Both the position numbers and the translations under genes were made by a program. A DNA stretch of 64,000 bases from Panax quinquefolius. Its lineage: Eukaryota > Streptophyta > Magnoliopsida > Apiales > Araliaceae. Each line of letters begins with the position of its first letter. The stretch's first letter is position 1. Positions 61,062-64,000 of the stretch are shown here, piece after piece. The notes under the pieces are model-generated. The model was given only the letters and a program-made list of their open reading frames with translations. It did no database searches and was not told the origin of the DNA. The DNA lies in NCBI GenBank assembly GCA_020205615.1, contig CM035173.1:51016617-51080616 (forward strand), written 5' to 3'.

Positions 61062-62713
61062 TGTAAGACCCCAACTTATTATAAATAAAATTGAATTTTC
61101 TCTATTCATTATTCTAAATTAATAAGGTGTTAATTTGATATAATGCTTTGGTTATGGGTGAAATGTGAAAATTTTACAAAATAAGCAAGTGGTTATAAAA
61201 TATTCATTTTTGTCGGGGAATATTCTTTTGGTCGTGGAATATTCTTTTTGTCGGGGAATATTTGTACGACGGCGCAGCCATTCATGGAGCTCATAACAGA
61301 ATAACTGTCGGATGAAGAAAATAACAAAGTATGAGTTTTTATAAATAATGGCGTAATTGTTACCGTTAACACTATTAGAATACCTGGTGATTAAAATACA
61401 GTAATACGCGTGGTGGCACAGTAGCACACGATATTGCATAGTATTGTTGAATTATTGATTCGTACGTAAAAAGGCACTACTTAATAATTGTTACGGTGAT
61501 TCTTACTGTTCAATATTTTATTTTATTGATTCAATAATTGCTGCGTTGATATTTTATATTATTGTTGTTTCAATAATTGTCACTGCACAGTATTTCCCAT
61601 TATTAGATCAATAATTCATATTATTTGAATAATATTATTATATAACATTATTAGCAATGTCTAGAAAGTTCTATCTAAGGAGAGGTTTGGTCACCTAATC
61701 CCTCTTTCCTGGGAACTGCCTGGTTGTCATAATTGTAATTCTGTAATATTATTTGTGAATAATTAATTATTGATTTATATAATAAGAAAATATTTATTTG
61801 ATGTGGATATAAATGATGGATTTATTTATTTTATGTGGTTATAAATGAAGGAATTAATACTGAGGTGTTTTATCAATATTTTGTCAGATAGGAGGTATTA
61901 AAAATCATCCGTTTGTGGATTTCAGATATTTTTGGTTTGGAATTTGGAAAAACTTTCTTCTGCAAAGTTGTAGAGAATTCGATTTCGTGTGGAATGAAAA
62001 TAAAATTCATATTTTTCTGATAAACGGGCTATTTTCTATAAATTACTGAAGTTTCAGAAAATAAAATGATTTTTATTAAATTATGGGTGGGACCCACTTT
62101 TTGGTTGGTGTTGAATGCACATGGGCTGCTGAAAATTTTCAGAATTTGTGTCTAGCTTGCTTGCGTAGAAGAAAGAATAAGAAATAATATTATTCTATTA
62201 TTTTAGTCTCCTTTGGCGTTCTAACATTTTCCTATAAATAGGCGCTTAGGTTAGAATTGAAAATCACACCAGAAACAAGTTTTCTTTCTCTCTAGATTAT
62301 CGAGCGTATTTTTGTGAGTATTCTAATACTTTGAGAGTTGCTATTCTGTGCAAGTTTCTGTCAGCTTTATATCCAAAATTCAGTCAGAAGTACGGTTATT
62401 TTGAGGTAAGGGATGTTATTTTCTTTCGAAATGATATTAATTTCTTCAATATCATTATGCCGAAATATTGGTTTGAACTTTTTAATCAAATTTGGAACTT
62501 TTTGTGTCAGGGTTACTATTCACGTATACGGCACTATTCAGAATACGGCACTATTCACCAAAAAATAAAAATTTTCTTTTTTGTCCAAGATGTCTATTTT
62601 GGCTACCATCTTTTATTGTATCCATGTTTTGATCGTTATTTTTGAATTCTGCTTCACAATTGGTTATTATGAAGTATTATTGATCTTGGATAAACTGTTA
62701 TACGAATCCCTAA
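61062..62713 (+). mobile_element. 3' LTR of F, interrupted
   Basis: TGTAAGACCCC to ...GAATCCCTAA; matches 54062-55772. TATA box at 62232-62241. The remaining third is expected beyond element G, outside the window. Confidence 0.9.
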
Positions 62714-64000
62714 TGTGACGCCCCCAAAATAGGTCCATTCCATCCAACCCATTCTGAGTCGCCAAATACATGGTACAGAAATAACTACAACTTTATTATT
62801 ACAACATATAAACTGTGAGTTTAAATAAATCGATATATTGCCATCTAGACAATATATCCACACGCAAATAAATCCCCATCATAATTATTGATACATTATT
62901 TTACAAAATGGTGAGGACTACTAAACAACTCTCTCTGAGAGCCTTCATTCCATACCCCGACTAGTACTTTCTACATTCTCGCCTCCCGAGAAGAAAAATG
63001 GAACAACAAGGAAAAGGGTGAGCTCAACTAGCCCAAGAAAGAATGTTATGACTAAGATAATATAGAACAAATTATCGTTAGTCTTCAACGAGGAAAAATC
63101 GATAGAATACAATAGACAACAAGTTTCGAGATCAATATTCGCAATGAAAATAATAATTCATAGAAGAGTTACGTAGAGAATGAAATCTACTATAATCTAT
63201 GAATTTAACAAATTCCCATCAATATTTTATCCTCAGTAACATCAATCAATATTCATCTCAAATCAAATATTCATCTTTGCACTACAGAGCCAAAGATATT
63301 CATCGATCGGTCATGTTCATTTAAACACTGCTCATCTTTGCACTACAGCCAAAAAGATATTCTTCAAAATCATTCATCTTTGCACTCTGACAGCCAAAGA
63401 TATTCAATAATATCATCATTTAAGACCGAGGATGATGAAAATATTTTTAAAGAAACGAATCCAAAGGAAACAAAATGACAAGGATTAAGGATTAGTACTA
63501 CTTGGTTTTATCCACGTCCAAAAATACCTCAAAAATAATCATAGTGGTGTAAAATTCAAGAATGATCAAAACATGGATACAATCAAAGCTAGTATCCGAA
63601 TAGATATTTTAGACGAAAAGAAAAATTTTCATTTTTCTATGAATAGTGGCAAATATTCGTGAATAATAGTCAGATATCGTGAATAAAGTCTTGGTATCGT
63701 GAATAGTAACTCAGACACCAAAAGATAGAAATTCCACAAAAAACATCTTCACGCTTCATGAATAGTACTCGTGAATAGTAACTCGTGAATAGTAACTCAT
63801 GAAATAGTAACCCGACATAAAAAGTTCCAAATTTGATAAAAGTTCCAACCAATATTTCAAAGATAATGATATTGAAGAAATAATATCATTTGAGAAGAAA
63901 ATAACATCCCTTACCTCAAAGAATCAAGATTTCTAGTTGAAACACCTGGATATAGTCTTTGAAGGGAACTTGCACCGCCTAACAATACTCAAAGTATACT
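62714..64000 (-). mobile_element. LTR of element G (C subfamily), cut by window edge
   Basis: It starts TGTGACGCCCCCAAAATAGG after CCTAA (62709-62713, probable target site). It follows the C LTR closely, including hairpin repeats (63270-63402) and GTGAATAGT repeats (63640-63810). It is either the 3' LTR of a full minus-strand element or a solo LTR. Confidence 0.85.
63270..63402 (-). repeat. Hairpin repeats in LTR G
   Basis: Three copies of CATCTTTGCACTACAG...CCAAAGATATTC at about 63270, 63330 and 63378. Confidence 0.8.

Larger units (their letters stand above)
54062..62713 (+). mobile_element. Tekay/Del element F, nearly full length
   Basis: Plus strand: 5' LTR, primer site, gag, PR, RT, short RNase H, IN with chromodomain-like tail, polypurine tract, and first 1.65 kb of the 3' LTR, which is broken at 62714 by LTR G. 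The two LTRs differ mostly by C/T and G/A changes plus a deletion of about 35 bases near 61700, so F is older than C. Several catalytic residues are lost. Confidence 0.9.

Overview
This window reads as nuclear, repeat-dense (probably heterochromatic) DNA of a seed plant. I see no host gene, tRNA, rRNA or CRISPR array that I can support. Almost every base can be assigned to LTR retrotransposons of the Ty3/gypsy superfamily, mostly broken and nested in one another. Seven copies have long LTRs of about 2.5-3.9 kb. Where internal sequence survives, these carry an initiator-Met-type primer site (TGGTATCA), gag with CCHC knuckles, PR-RT-RNaseH-IN in that order, and an integrase C-terminus with a chromodomain-like tail, which points to the Tekay/Del chromovirus lineage. 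One large copy belongs to the Tat (Ogre/Retand-like) lineage.

Layout from left to right. 1-5015: Tekay copy A, minus strand, cut by the window edge (pol end, PR, gag, then 5' LTR). 5016-23163: Tat-lineage element B, minus strand (short 3' LTR remnant, 7 kb non-pol spacer, IN, RNaseH, RT, PR, gag, primer site, 2.8 kb 5' LTR full of TA microsatellite). 23164-35644: Tekay copy E with a second copy D inside its gag. The left LTR matches the far right LTR (E), but the LTR in the middle (29890-32408) is a different subfamily, so D/E looks like a recombination-collapsed nest. 35645-36397: short unassigned spacer with microsatellites. 36398-49730: LTR and first gag codons of plus-strand element J, split by the complete minus-strand copy C (39651-48809), which has an exact 5-bp target duplication. 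49731-54061: LTR and 3' edge of minus-strand element I, which sits in the gag start of J. 54062-62713: plus-strand Tekay copy F, nearly full length but with several catalytic residues lost, its 3' LTR broken by the LTR of minus-strand copy G (62714 to the window end).

No gene set here is intact. The likely working unit of each family is one gag-pol transcript started at the TATA box inside the 5' LTR. The most interesting signals are structural: (i) the two LTRs of the young element C differ mainly at CAG/CTG sites, which looks like a methylation-linked sequence error or a very odd mutation pattern; (ii) each Tekay LTR carries hairpin-forming repeats and CACTATTCAC repeats in the predicted RNA leader, and 19-bp-phased GAATATTC palindromes in U3; (iii) the D/E hybrid; (iv) a recently inserted but internally deleted, so presumably trans-mobilised, element C.
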